Counted from the first letter of the stretch, positions 1 through 10,289 are shown. The stretch is DNA of 64,000 nt from Rhodocollybia butyracea (GCA_015501585.1 JADNRY010000024.1:1-64000); one strand, 5' to 3'. Translations and numbers: made by a program. The notes: generated from the sequence alone by a model not told the origin.

Positions 1-478
1 TCTGTCCTTTCCATCATGAGTCAGCTCTGGTAGACTTACTCACCTTCGCTGTGATTCTCTAGGCTCTCTTTGTACGCGATACGGGTCCTTATTCTTATAC
101 TTCCCAAAGAAAGAGGTGAAGTATTTTTCCGGGGAAAGGGAGCTTAAGGTGCGAAGCTCGAACGCTCATATCGAATATACAGTCAACATCCATCTAGGGT
201 TATAGCGCTAGCTTTGGAGCCAAGGTCGTGGAACACAAGTTTTGTCCCCAATGTGGGAGTTATACTGGCTGGCAAAGACTTAGACCTACAAACAATCCGG
301 CGGTCGAGGGAGTCAATGTATAGTTCTAATTTAATGACAGTCCCTTGGTCAACGGCTCACTTTTAGGCTTTAGGTCCGAATGCTGAACGACGTCGACGTT
401 TCTAAACTAAAGTTGAAACCATTGGATCAACTGGGAGGGTATAAAGTGGGACAGTGGTATGAAGAGAAAGGAAAATGA
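1..478 (+). CDS. GFA/CENP-V family zinc enzyme, 5' part outside window
   Basis: This is the C-terminal part of a glutathione-dependent formaldehyde-activating (GFA/CENP-V) type protein. I read exons 63-148, 198-317 and 374-478; bases 1-62 are intron. Visible signatures are CSLC at the start of the first exon, FCPQCGS in the second (zinc-binding cysteines) and a C-terminal KVGQWYEEKGK before TGA 476-478. Introns are 49 and 56 nt with GT..AG ends and sit exactly where they do in the paralogue at 13484-14060. Family members bind two zinc ions and typically act on glutathione-S-hydroxymethyl adducts, but many fungal members have unknown substrates. The N-terminus lies left of the window. The ORF starting at 459 overlaps the end in another frame and is a shadow. 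Confidence 0.85.
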
Positions 479-2460
479 GTTCCGTCGTGTCGTCTATGTC
501 CTGGTAAAAAGAAACAAACCTTCACGACTAATGAGTTGCTTTAACCTTACAAAAGCTGTACCACTGGTGAAGAGTGCTCCTCCTACTCTTTTTTTTTTTT
601 TTTGCGGCACTGAAGAAAAGATATGGCATATCCGCATACTTGGGCCGGAATATGACTCGTCCATCTTTTGGAGCTGCCAGCCCTACTATGCTATACTGGA
701 AGATGCGTAGTTACTGCAGAAGCATGGCATGAGCGTTTACCATTAGATAAAATTTTCCCACATACAAAGAGGAGGGACTTATTTTAGATGCACAGAAATG
801 AGAACAAGTAAACTGATACAATCAATCATGAAACTGAATAAACCGAAGAAGAACATTTAACGGGATTGTACAAAGGTGATCCAGTCGCCTTCTAGACTAC
901 ATCCGAGCTTCTCAGCAAGGACGAGTTGCTCAGACATTGGCAAAGAGGCAAGGATTTGAACTAAAAGATGGCGGTGGCGGCAAAGTTGCTGGAGAGTTGG
1001 CGATTGGTCAGACGTTGGCAAAGAGGCAAGACGCGAAGTAAACAATGAATTATATGAGTACTGTTATAATGGCGAGATCCCAAGATATGAAGTATGATGC
1101 CCATATATAACAGAATACTCTGGCTACTCGCGATGAATCCAGATGTGAACTTTTGCAGGGATGCCAATTGCGCACCAGATATCGGTGTGGGAATGTACTT
1201 CAAGTTGTGTTGAGCCATTAATGATAAACATACAGGTAAATGAGAGGAGGGTAACTAGTGGGTAAAGGTATATTGTGCGCGAGCTTAGGAAGTGAACTAG
1301 ACGCTCAACTGGGCTCAACGGAATGGCTCTTTGCGTGTGGGAAAATTTTATCCAATGGTAAACGCCCATGTCACGCTTCTGCAGTAAGTCAAAAGCTTAT
1401 ACTGGAGGCGAACAATCATCGTTCCTGATCGGTATACTTTTCATCTATACCCAAATTCCTCAGTGACTTTGTGAGCGCTCAGGTCGACATGCAGAACTAC
1501 CCTGCTACTCGTCTAGCACACTACATCCCCCCAGTTATAGTTACGATCTAGTCAAAATCACCTTCCATGCTCAGTTGTATCAGTCTGCTCAGCTACTTTA
1601 CACCCACCATCCCTCTGGGGAAAGATGTTCAATCATGTCCCACAGAAACGCTGGACATCATGGAAAAACAGCCCTTATATGACCCTGTATGTATCATATG
1701 TATCTATTGTATAGCTGTTTAAAGGTCCCCCTGTACATATGGTACAGTATCGCTCTGTATAGCATTTATACCTTCACTAAGTGTACAGTATTGAACTGGA
1801 CATCTTTGTACACTGTATATACCCTCACTTCAAATACTGTGTGGGTACAGTAGCACTACATCTCAGTCTATCTCAGTCAGTACAAGTTAAGATTGTCCAG
1901 TTTCATCGTATTTACTCTGAATATGGGCTACTCAGGAATTCAAGGAAGATGAGCAAAAGGCATTCATTAACGTAGCCAATACAAGTAATTTTAAGTGACA
2001 AAAATGTAGTGAACAACAGTAATTTGTATTAATAAATACCCTGTATTGAGACCGTACTGAGTACTCCATACTGTCTCCAGCCCAAAAAATAATGACAACA
2101 ACAATAGCAAAGAGAGTCAAGAATCTATAGCAACGTCGTTAGAGAGAATAAAAGCTGTAGATGACAATGACAAGACATACCAGTGAAAGCAAATCCATCC
2201 TTGATCCTCCAGCTCTTGAAATGTTTTTAAAGAGCATCTTGGAGACAAAGCAACCAAAGCAATTTTGAGGAAGAGCTCAGAGACAGCATAGCGAGAGTGT
2301 GAGATCCTTGAAACATTGATGTCAAGGTGTTGAGACATTGAGGCAGAATGCAAGGTCAGTAAAACGTCAATGTTGAGGCATTGAGTCGCTGAGGCTAGCA
2401 GTGGAAAGTTGGGAAAAAGAACAATTCAACAAGAATAATATCGAAATATGTAATTCCACG
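479..2460. other. Non-coding stretch with small repeats
   Basis: I see no convincing gene here. It holds a 12-bp T run near 590-603 and a 22-bp direct repeat at 931-952 and 1009-1030 (CAGACrTTGGCAAAGAGGCA core, one mismatch). An AT-rich stretch at about 1680-1900 carries many GTACAG/TGTACA words. The bases around 717-760 resemble the 3' flank of the second GFA copy near 14383, which suggests that the GFA duplication included some downstream sequence. Confidence 0.5.
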
Positions 2461-2610
2461 ATAAGTTGCTAAGGCGGCTTATCTTAGGATAAGATAGGCC
2501 AAGGTGTGAGAGTCGGCATCCCGCCATTTAGGCACTTCCATCTTTTGCTTCCGACTCTCGTGTGCACGCGTTTTGGAAGCTTTATCCGCATATACAGACA
2601 TTTCTTGTCC
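2461..2610 (+). repeat. Split direct repeat A1
   Basis: The left terminal repeat of the retrotransposon begins ATAAGTTGCTAAGGCGGCTT and ends ACATTTCTTGTCC. It matches 10628-10775 with scattered substitutions and two single-base length differences. The Gag start codon at 2638 follows it closely. Confidence 0.85.
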
Positions 2611-3082
2611 TTCCTTGTCTTTTTCTTGTCCTTTATTATGGCTGACATTCCTATCAGGATCTGGAAACACTTTCATCCATATGATTCCTCTTTTGAATGG
2701 GCCGACAGACCACACTTCACGCATAAAGACAATGCAACAAGTGTTCGTATCAAGAAACTCTCAACCTTGCAGAGAATCAAACTTAATTTTAAAATTAATC
2801 AACAAAACAAGGGCCGTAGAGAATGTGCTTTTGATGGTGAAGAAAATGTCTCCAATGTAGAATCTCTAGCTGATATCAATGAAGAAGAGTACGATGCCAT
2901 CCAAAGTGATCCTACCACTTGTGAGGCTCATAAACAGTATTTTCTTTCCTCAACCATTCATGAAATGGTTCTTGCTAACCGCGAGGAAGCTGAGAAAGCT
3001 GCCCTTGCTCTTACTGGTGGTAACAGACTCTCTCCTCAGACAGATGTTGCCTCTGCAGGCACTATTGAACTGGAAGATGACA

Positions 3083-3090
3083 TCATGTTG
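3083..3090 (+). repeat. 8-bp target site duplication, left copy (TCATGTTG)
   Basis: TCATGTTG lies directly left of the composite element and is repeated exactly at 4899-4906 directly right of it. An 8-bp duplication is characteristic of the hAT superfamily. Confidence 0.9.
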
Positions 3091-3757
3091 TAGAGATGTC
3101 CACGAGTCCAAGTCTTCACAAGTACTTGCAGGTAAGATCCGTGGGAAAACCTGCAAGTATGTGACTCGCGGATCCCAGGATCCATTTCCCACGGGTCAGG
3201 CGCGGGTCACAAGTCAGACATTTGCAATTTTCGGTTGACTTGCAAGTACTTGTGTGACTTGTGCAAGCAATATGAACTCATATATTTGTTGTTGGTGATC
3301 AAAACTTACAGTAATTAATAGTATCATATTTATTATAGTACTTATCAAGTACTGCCACACATGTTTGAGGTTGTAGACAGCTCACAGCGACTGAGCGCTT
3401 ATTTTAGCGCCCAATCGCCGTAGGCTGTCTACAATCCAAAGCCTAACTGTCAGTACATTTTTACTTCATACCATAGTATGAAATTAGTGTAACAAGTAAA
3501 GTACAGGTTTTTAATAGCATTATACACTGTACAATCACTGTATGCAAGTAAATAATGGTAAATACTTGTGAATATAGCTGTAACTACTTGATTAGTGTGC
3601 GGATCCACAAGTACTTGTGAGACCCGCAAGTAATACTTGCGAGTCAGTGACCCGTTTCCCACGAGTCAGCCGCGGGTCACAAGTCAGGCCTTTTAGGCCA
3701 CAAGTACTTGCGCTCCAGATCCAAGTATACTTGGATCCGGACTCGTGGACATCTCTA
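3091..3757 (-). repeat. hAT-type MITE copy A (reverse orientation)
   Basis: A full-length 667-bp copy, the reverse complement of the MITE at 9343-10009. It is followed at 3758-3765 by CAGTCAAT, the reverse complement of the target duplication ATTGACTG that flanks the copy at 9343-10009. It was therefore copied together with its old insertion site in the recombinase gene. Confidence 0.9.
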
Positions 3758-4330
3758 CAGTCAATTCACCTATAAATCAGTGATGAGAGGTATGAGCAAA
3801 TAAGAAGAGATCATCAATACTTAGTCTGCGGCAGCCCCAGAAACAGATACAAGCAACAGCCCAAATAGTGCAATGAAAGGGGATATCAAAATCAAGTGAG
3901 AAGTATAATGCCAACATATGCTGGAGAGTGATGGGGTTTCTCATAGGACGACAATGATGAGCACCTGCTTTACTAGTACCAGTGTGAGCGAAACAAAGTT
4001 TCTGTGAATCAGCAGGCCAAGGAGCACCATGGAGCTCATGCCAAGCTCTAAGACCAGAAAGCCAATTCTTGGCAGACTTTTCCGAGACCTTGCCATATGA
4101 TAACCCATAAAACTGACTATGAGATCCTTGCTAGCAGGCATACAGAGCTCTTCAGAGATGTTCAACATGTCACAAAGCTGATTGAAATGTAAGAGCCCCA
4201 CTGCATAAGTGGATTTGGAGGCATCAACAAGAGCCACATGGGTTATCTTTTCACCGTATTTGATGACCTCTGGGGGAAGAGTGGAGGAGATGTGGGTGCG
4301 TTTTGCTTGGGAATAAGGAGTAGTCCAAGC
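3758..4330 (-). pseudogene. Captured fragment of the tyrosine-recombinase gene
   Basis: This is the reverse complement of 8769-9342, nearly identical. One base is missing (in the MGYHMGK region, read here as MGYHMAR), which shifts the frame. The fragment covers the core-binding domain, the 51-nt intron still unspliced, and the first 12 nt of the next exon, so it was copied as DNA rather than from a spliced transcript. It cannot encode a recombinase. Confidence 0.9.
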
Positions 4331-4898
4331 ACTTGTGGATCCGCACACTAATCAAGTAGTTACAGCTATATTCACAAGTATTTACCATTATTTACTTGCA
4401 TACAGTGATTGTACAGTGTATAATGCTATTAAAAACCTGTACTTTACTTGTTACACTAATTTCATACTATGGTATGAAGTAAAAATGTACTGACAGTTAG
4501 GCTTTGGATTGTAGACAGCCTACGGCGATTGGGCGCTAAAATAAGCGCTCAGTCGCTGTGAGCTGTCTACAACCTCAAACATGTGTGGCAGTACTTGATA
4601 AGTACTATAATAAATATGATACTATTAATTACTGTAAGTTTTGATCACCAACAACAAATATATGAGTTCCTATTGCTTGCACAAGTCACACAAGTACTTG
4701 CAAGTCAACCGAAAATTGCAAATGGCTGACTTGTGACCTGCGCCTGACCCGTGGGAAACGGATCCTGGGATCCGCGAGTCACATACTTGTGAGTTTTCCC
4801 ACAGATCTTACCTGCGAGTACTTGTGAAGACTTGGACTCGTGGGCATCTCTAGCTCCGGATCCAAGTATACTTGGATCCGGACTCATGGACATCTCTA
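4331..4898 (+). repeat. hAT-type MITE copy B, truncated, with rebuilt right end
   Basis: Bases 4331-4852 match 9488-10009 of MITE copy C; the first ~145 bases are absent. After the normal right end (...GCATCTCTA) an extra 46 bp (4853-4898) repeats, inverted, the left terminus of the same MITE family, including the AAGTATACTT palindrome. The outer border of the composite therefore uses this second terminus. Confidence 0.85.
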
Positions 4899-4906
4899 TC
4901 ATGTTG
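4899..4906 (+). repeat. 8-bp target site duplication, right copy (TCATGTTG)
   Basis: An exact repeat of 3083-3090, directly right of the composite element. After it, the interrupted Gag frame resumes at 4907. Confidence 0.9.
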
Positions 4907-5877
4907 GTCCCCAACAATCCTATTTCCCATACTGCTGTCTCTTTTCCCAATGAAATGCGCACAATAGCACACCAGAAACATATTTTCCTCTCCATCTTTT
5001 CCATACAAAAAATGTCAAGTTTATTAATGCCAATTTGCATAGATTCAAGTGCATAAAAATTGCGCATGATAAGAATAAGATCTCTATTCTTGATATTGAT
5101 CACATCTGCTCAATGATCTGAGTCAAGGATGCCAATGCAGGACCACATAGAGAGGATGACCTAGATTATAATGGTTGGCATAAATTCATGGCTAACCTCT
5201 ATGCTTTTGAGTGTAGCAGGTACAAGTCAGGTGCAGAGGCTGCTTGCCCTATGTTCCTCACCTCTCATGGGTCATTCTTTGATGAGCTTGAAGATGCTGA
5301 CATAACTTTTCCCTTCTGGTTTATCCATGAACAGAAGTTGCACCGCCTCCACTATGATTTGGATCTGGAGTTTAATGCTATTGCGTATATCCATACACAT
5401 ACAATAATTGAGGCAGCAATTAACACCCACAACCAGTTACTGACAGCACAAAAATTTAATGGTAACAGTAACAGTAACCATCAACAGGATTGACCTTCAG
5501 GTTCTAGTTCTTCAACGTCAAAACATCCTCACACATCTAAGGGTAATCCTTCCACCAACTCAAACGCGATCCCTGTAGCCCCTTCAAAGCCCTTTCAATC
5601 AGGCAACGAGAAGAAAGCCTCCCCTCCTCATTGCACAGGATGTGGTTGTTGGGGGCATGCCTTGGGCGACAACAGTGCAGACCATGGTCCGTTCCCGTTC
5701 ACCACCTACGCTGACAGAAAACTCAAATCCCCAACTGGGGTTGTCATATGCCTCATGTACAACATCTACGGTAACTGCTCCTGAGGTTGTTCTCCCGAGT
5801 CGCACATCTGTTCCCTATGCAGAGGCTCCCACTGGGCTCAAGAGTACAACACTGCCTGCCCTTGCACCACCAATTAA

Positions 5878-7381
5878 TCCTTTTCTTTGCCCAAAACTGT
5901 TGGAATTGAGGTATTCAACCATATTGTCACTCCATACAATGCTTCTAGCTTCTTCATCAAAATTTCTCACTATAATGTTTTGGACCATTACCCTCTTCTG
6001 GTCTGTTAATTGGCTTGGTTCATACTGATATGTGAAAGGTGCTAGAAAACAACCTAACAAATACAAGACCACACCTAACCAGACTATCAATTTATTTAAA
6101 GGGAGCAAGGCTGGGTTGTCAAAGATTCCCCAAAGAAAGTTAAGATATCAAATGTAAGATGATACACCATCCAGTGTAGTGAAACAACTGAACTAGCATA
6201 GTACAACAAGGTCTAGTAAGTTCTATGAACTGAACTAGCATAGACTATTGTCTAAGTTGTGTGCATATGTCTGACTGAAAACCCAAATAACCAAATAACT
6301 GTGTGTGTGTGTGTGTGTGTGTCCAATGATAACCAAAACCAAAACCAATACAACACAACTAGGACACTCCTGGGCAAACTCTGGCTCCAGCTAGCATAAT
6401 GCCATAACGTCCCTGACCAAACTCTGGGTCAAGCTACGAAACTGTGAGTGAACTTAATCACTAGGAACTTGTACCACAATCTTAGTGGCTTGCTAATACT
6501 CATTAGAGCTAGCTAAGGAACCCTCACTCTGGAGCCAAATAATTCTGTCATGCCCTAGGCATATACAGACTGCCAACGTTTCCTGCTTACAGTTACATAA
6601 CCCGCTCCCACTGCATTTCCGGTTCTGATACACTTCCGCTTTGCTTCTGTTTTACTTTTTCCTTCACTGTACACCTTCTATGATCCCGTCAATCCATTCT
6701 CCATCATTCTTACAATTATACATATGCTTTATGCTCATCCCGCCGCTTCCACTTATGTTCATTGCTGTCTTTCATCTCTTGTACTTCTTTTGGCTATTCT
6801 TGTCTTTTTCTACTCTCAGATTATTACCTATCACTACTCTGGTCCTTGAGTACCCTTTATATAGTTCCGTAGCATGTCAAGTATGGTAGATTGGAAATAT
6901 TGCTTGACCCCTTGACTCGTGTGCTCTTGTGTGTTCCAGTTTCTTGCTTTATCTGTTTCTTTAACTCTGTTTCTTCACTCCATTGTTTTCACAACCTCTG
7001 CAATTTACTATCATCTATTTGGTTCTGCTCTGTTTGCACTGCATCAGGTCAGCTACCGCTTGACCTTCCGCTTCCGCTCATATTGCTATCAAAGCCACTT
7101 GCACTTAGTGGGTCCTACCCTTCAAGTCGGAAACTCATCTACTCTTAGGCTTACTCGCCAAGTTCATTCTATTGCCTGTATGGACCTGCCATCCTTACAT
7201 TAGTCCCTTGGATGATCCTGACACAAGTCTTACATCCCATAGGCACTTTGGAACTGTTCTACACTCACATCCTTTCACATCTCCAACCAACTTTCCCAGT
7301 TTGGCTGAACAACGGCAGTACGGAGCGTATCCGCACTTTGGTTTCCAGGTTTGTAACCTGCGCTCGAAGGATTCTGCCTAG
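5878..7381. other. Internal retrotransposon region without a readable RT palm
   Basis: About 1.5 kb where the reverse transcriptase fingers and palm should lie. A short peptide at about 5890-6000 in the third frame (HIVTPYN, DHYPLL) resembles the linker that precedes the RT in this family. The rest is full of stops and rich in pyrimidines, and includes a GT microsatellite (6301-6322). It may be strongly decayed or partly replaced by unrelated sequence; I cannot tell which. Confidence 0.4.
6301..6322 (+). repeat. GT dinucleotide microsatellite
   Basis: Eleven GT units in a row at 6301-6322, within the unreadable part of the retrotransposon. Confidence 0.95.
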
Positions 7382-8379
7382 ATCCTTACAAGAGGAGTTT
7401 CACCTTTAGCAAAGATTGAGGATGACTGGGCTTTGTTCTGGACTCCCAATGCTACTGGTGTTTATGACTATGATTGCAAAGATGCTCTTGCGCATATCAA
7501 ACATTTAGGCACACCTTGGCATCCATCCAAGAAGAAAGGCGATCCATTTTTCATCTCCATCTTCACTTTTATTGGTCTTCCATGGGACATTCCCTGCCGC
7601 CATGTCAGTCTTCCCGAGGAGAAACAGCTAAAATATCTTTTCCGTCTCAAATCATTCTTGGGGTACCAACACTCATCCACTCGCAAAGCATGGAAAGTCC
7701 CACTCTATGAGGTTGAATCTATTCACGGCACCATTTGCTACATCACCTTCATCTATACTGAAGGCAATTCCCATCTTCTCGCTGTTTCAAATTTTTTGGT
7801 GTCGTTCAAAGGAAATGAGGTTATTTTTGGGAAATACCTCACCACCGCTGTCATTCGGGAAATCTCATGGTGGATTGACACTCTCCTTGATCTGAATTTC
7901 TTCAGACAACTCCGCCTTGTGGTCCTCTGGCAGACCATGGAATTTTTGTTGATGCCTTCACTGATTGGGGTATTGGCCTCTGGATCAATGGTGAATATGC
8001 CGCTTTACACCTGAAGCAAGGTTGGAAGATTGAGGGCCATGACATCTGTTGGTTGGAGACAGTTGCTATTGAGCTCACAGCTTATTACCTTGAAGCTTTG
8101 GGCTTCCGTGATTCTTTCATTCTCATATGGTCGGATAATAAAGGTACTATTGGTGCCATGAGGAAGGCCCGTAGTCCTAATCGCTGGATTAACCTTTCTG
8201 TTTGCTGCACTTTTGCAGTTCTATCTTCTCTTGCTATTGACCCCCATGTGGTCTATATCCAGTTTGCATCTAATCCAGCTGACCCACTTTTGCGTGGAAT
8301 CCTGGGCCCCCCGGAGAGGAAACTTGCTCCATTGTTTAAGCTCCCTGATGAGCTTCAAGATGCTATGTCTTATGTTTAG
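7382..8379 (+). pseudogene. End of reverse transcriptase plus RNase H (pol fragment)
   Basis: An open frame from 7382 reads RGVSPLAKIEDDWALFW, then GTPWHPSKKKGD, FTFIGLPWDIP and HVSLPEEKQLKYL, typical of the thumb/connection part of DIRS/Ngaro-type RTs. A frameshift near 7915 moves the reading to the next frame, which carries the RNase H domain. Its four catalytic acidic positions are visible: D in VDAFTDWG, E in ETVAIEL, D in SDNKGTIGA and D in NPADPLL. It ends at TAG 8377-8379. IEDDW may be the remnant of the YxDD box, but this is uncertain. It sits between Gag and recombinase as expected for the element. Confidence 0.75.
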
Positions 8380-9279
8380 GTATTCTATTGTCATTATTTG
8401 CTCATGCATAATTCTAACACTAATCTAGTACAATGTTCAATCGGGCACCACAAAGTTGTGGTGTGAGAGCCAGCATTCCATGCACGTTGTCCTCTCATAT
8501 ACCCAAGGTCCCTGCTCCCCATCCCAGCTCTAATAACTCTTTATTTTCCTTTCTTGGTCATCAGCCCTCTCCTGATAGGCCTCCACTTCCAAATATAATA
8601 TCCCCACTTTCCACTATTCCTGCCATCCAGCCTGCTCCTGCAATTCCACTTCCTTCTAATACACTGGCTCATCTACCCTCCCTCCCTGCCCCAAGATGTG
8701 CCAAGAAGGGTTGCAGCATTGCTAGCAATCCCTTACGCCCTAATGTCCAAGCAAAAGATTGTCTACATGCTTGGACTACTCCTTATTCCCAAGCAAAACG
8801 CACCCACATCTCCTCCACTCTTCCCCCAGAGGTCATCAAATACGGTGAAAAGATAACCCATGTGGCTCTTGTTGATGCCTCCAAATCCACTTATGCAGTG
8901 GGGCTCTTACATTTCAATCAGCTTTGTGACATGTTGAACATCTCTGAAGAGCTCTGTATGCCTGCTAGCAAGGATCTCATAGTCAGTTTTATGGGTTATC
9001 ATATGGGCAAGGTCTCGGAAAAGTCTGCCAAGAATTGGCTTTCTGGTCTTAGAGCTTGGCATGAGCTCCATGGTGCTCCTTGGCCTGCTGATTCACAGAA
9101 ACTTTGTTTCGCTCACACTGGTACTAGTAAAGCAGGTGCTCATCATTGTCGTCCTATGAGAAACCCCATCACTCTCCAGCATATGTTGGCATTATACTTC
9201 TCACTTGATTTTGATATCCCCTTTCATTGCACTATTTGGGCTGTTGCTTGTATCTGTTTCTGGGGCTGCCGCAGACTAA

Positions 9280-9330
9280 GTATTGATGATCTCTTCTTAT
9301 TTGCTCATACCTCTCATCACTGATTTATAG
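9280..9330 (+). other. Spliceosomal intron inside the recombinase gene
   Basis: GTATTGATGA...GATTTATAG, 51 nt. Its removal changes an ORF ending in TGA (9321-9323) into the conserved CRRLSELTVP sequence across the junction. The same intron is present, unspliced, in the captured antisense copy at 3770-3820. Confidence 0.75.
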
Positions 9331-9334
9331 GTGA

Positions 9335-9342
9335 ATTGACTG
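9335..9342 (+). repeat. 8-bp target site duplication, left copy (ATTGACTG)
   Basis: ATTGACTG directly left of the MITE, repeated exactly at 10010-10017. Removing one copy together with the MITE restores the recombinase reading frame (SELTVPTHS). Confidence 0.92.
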
Positions 9343-10009
9343 TAGAGATGTCCACGAGTCCGGATCCAAGTATACTTGGATCTGGAGCGCAAGTACTTGT
9401 GGCCTAAAAGGCCTGACTTGTGACCCGCGGCTGACTCGTGGGAAACGGGTCACTGACTCGCAAGTATTACTTGCGGGTCTCACAAGTACTTGTGGATCCG
9501 CACACTAATCAAGTAGTTACAGCTATATTCACAAGTATTTACCATTATTTACTTGCATACAGTGATTGTACAGTGTATAATGCTATTAAAAACCTGTACT
9601 TTACTTGTTACACTAATTTCATACTATGGTATGAAGTAAAAATGTACTGACAGTTAGGCTTTGGATTGTAGACAGCCTACGGCGATTGGGCGCTAAAATA
9701 AGCGCTCAGTCGCTGTGAGCTGTCTACAACCTCAAACATGTGTGGCAGTACTTGATAAGTACTATAATAAATATGATACTATTAATTACTGTAAGTTTTG
9801 ATTACCAACAACAAATATATGAGTTCATATTGCTTGCACAAGTCACACAAGTACTTGCAAGTCAACCGAAAATTGCAAATGTCTGACTTATGACCCGCGC
9901 CTGACCCATGGGAAACGGATCCTGGGATCCGCGAGTCACATACTTGCGGGTTTTCCCACAGATCTTACCTGCAAGTACTTGTGAAGACTTGGACTTGTGG
10001 ACATCTCTA
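9343..10009 (+). mobile_element. hAT-type MITE, copy C
   Basis: A 667-bp non-autonomous element with terminal inverted repeats TAGAGATGTCCACGAGTCC and (reversed) the same with one change, flanked by ATTGACTG on both sides. The 8-bp duplication and the TAG start indicate hAT. Subterminal regions carry the palindrome GATCCAAGTATACTTGGATC (9363-9382) and several copies of CAAGTACTTG, plausible transposase-binding sites. A long imperfect hairpin lies in the middle (about 9666-9728, TTGTAGACAGC against GCTGTCTACAA). The ORF at 9438-9650 lies wholly within the element and has no recognisable domain. Confidence 0.9.
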
Positions 10010-10017
10010 ATTGACTG
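10010..10017 (+). repeat. 8-bp target site duplication, right copy (ATTGACTG)
   Basis: An exact repeat of 9335-9342, immediately right of MITE copy C. Confidence 0.92.
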
Positions 10018-10289
10018 TTCCTACGCATTCCGGTTTCAAGCCAAGGTTCCATGTGGCTCACAACACATCACCGTCCTTTTCCTTCCATTCTGATAGAACA
10101 CCAAAGGCTCTCTTGTTCCATATCCCTTGGACCAAAACCACAAAGGAATTAGGTGCCACTGTCACTGGTACTGCACAAACCGCCGCTCTTCAGTCAATAT
10201 GTCCTTTTGCTGCCATGCAACTCCATCTCCAGGCTAATTCCAGGATTCCCGCCAATTTCTCTCTTTTTGGTTATATTGATAGACTCTGA

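Larger units (their letters stand above)
3091..4898. mobile_element. Composite hAT-type element with captured recombinase fragment
   Basis: This 1808-bp unit is bounded by TAGAGATGTCC... and ...GGACATCTCTA and flanked by the duplication TCATGTTG, so it moved as one piece into the Gag gene. Its order is: a full MITE copy in reverse orientation (3091-3757), an antisense fragment of the tyrosine-recombinase gene (3758-4330), then a forward MITE copy lacking its first ~145 bases (4331-4852) with an extra 46-bp terminal piece (4853-4898). The two MITE copies form long inverted arms around the captured gene piece. There is no transposase inside, so movement would need one in trans. Confidence 0.85.
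2638..5877 (+). pseudogene. Gag-like protein of the retrotransposon, interrupted
   Basis: The first ATG after repeat A1 (2638) opens a reading frame for a basidiomycete DIRS-type Gag (start MADIPIRIWKHFHPYDSS). It stops at 3091 only because a composite DNA transposon inserted there. Joining across the insertion (3090 to 4907) restores the frame to about 4983. A frameshift in a T-rich run follows, and the protein then continues in another frame to TAA 5875-5877. In-frame TGA codons lie at 5119, 5491 and 5782. Near the end is a cysteine/histidine cluster (HCTGCGCWGHALGD and ICSLCRGSHWAQ), the zinc-knuckle-like region expected in this Gag family. The gene is non-functional. Confidence 0.75.
8433..10289 (+). 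pseudogene. Tyrosine recombinase of the retrotransposon, interrupted
   Basis: Exon 1 (8433-9279) has a Pro/Ser-rich N-terminus, then a core-binding domain (YSQAKRTHIS, LHFNQLCDML, NWLSGLRAWHELHGAPW). A 51-nt intron (9280-9330) must be removed to give CRRLSELTVP, which matches the first catalytic arginine motif (G-x-R-x-S-E-L) of tyrosine recombinases. A MITE sits 12 nt into exon 2 (9343-10009 plus duplication). After it the protein resumes at 10018 (GFKPRFHV, FHIPWTKTTKE) and stops at TGA 10287-10289. I find no HxxR box or catalytic tyrosine downstream, so the C-terminal catalytic half is lost or decayed. The family cuts and rejoins DNA to integrate circular cDNA. Confidence 0.8.

Noticed and set aside
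2506..2637. Extension of the Gag ORF upstream of ATG 2638
   Set aside because: It lies within the non-coding terminal repeat A1, which recurs at 10628-10775; ATG 2638 gives a sensible Gag start.
3941..4348. 135-codon minus-strand ORF as a separate gene
   Set aside because: It is the captured, frameshifted copy of the recombinase exon within the composite element; its first codons come from the MITE.
9438..9650. 70-codon ORF inside the MITE
   Set aside because: The same frame exists in the other MITE copy at 3450-3662 only because the DNA is repeated; no domain or coding bias is visible.
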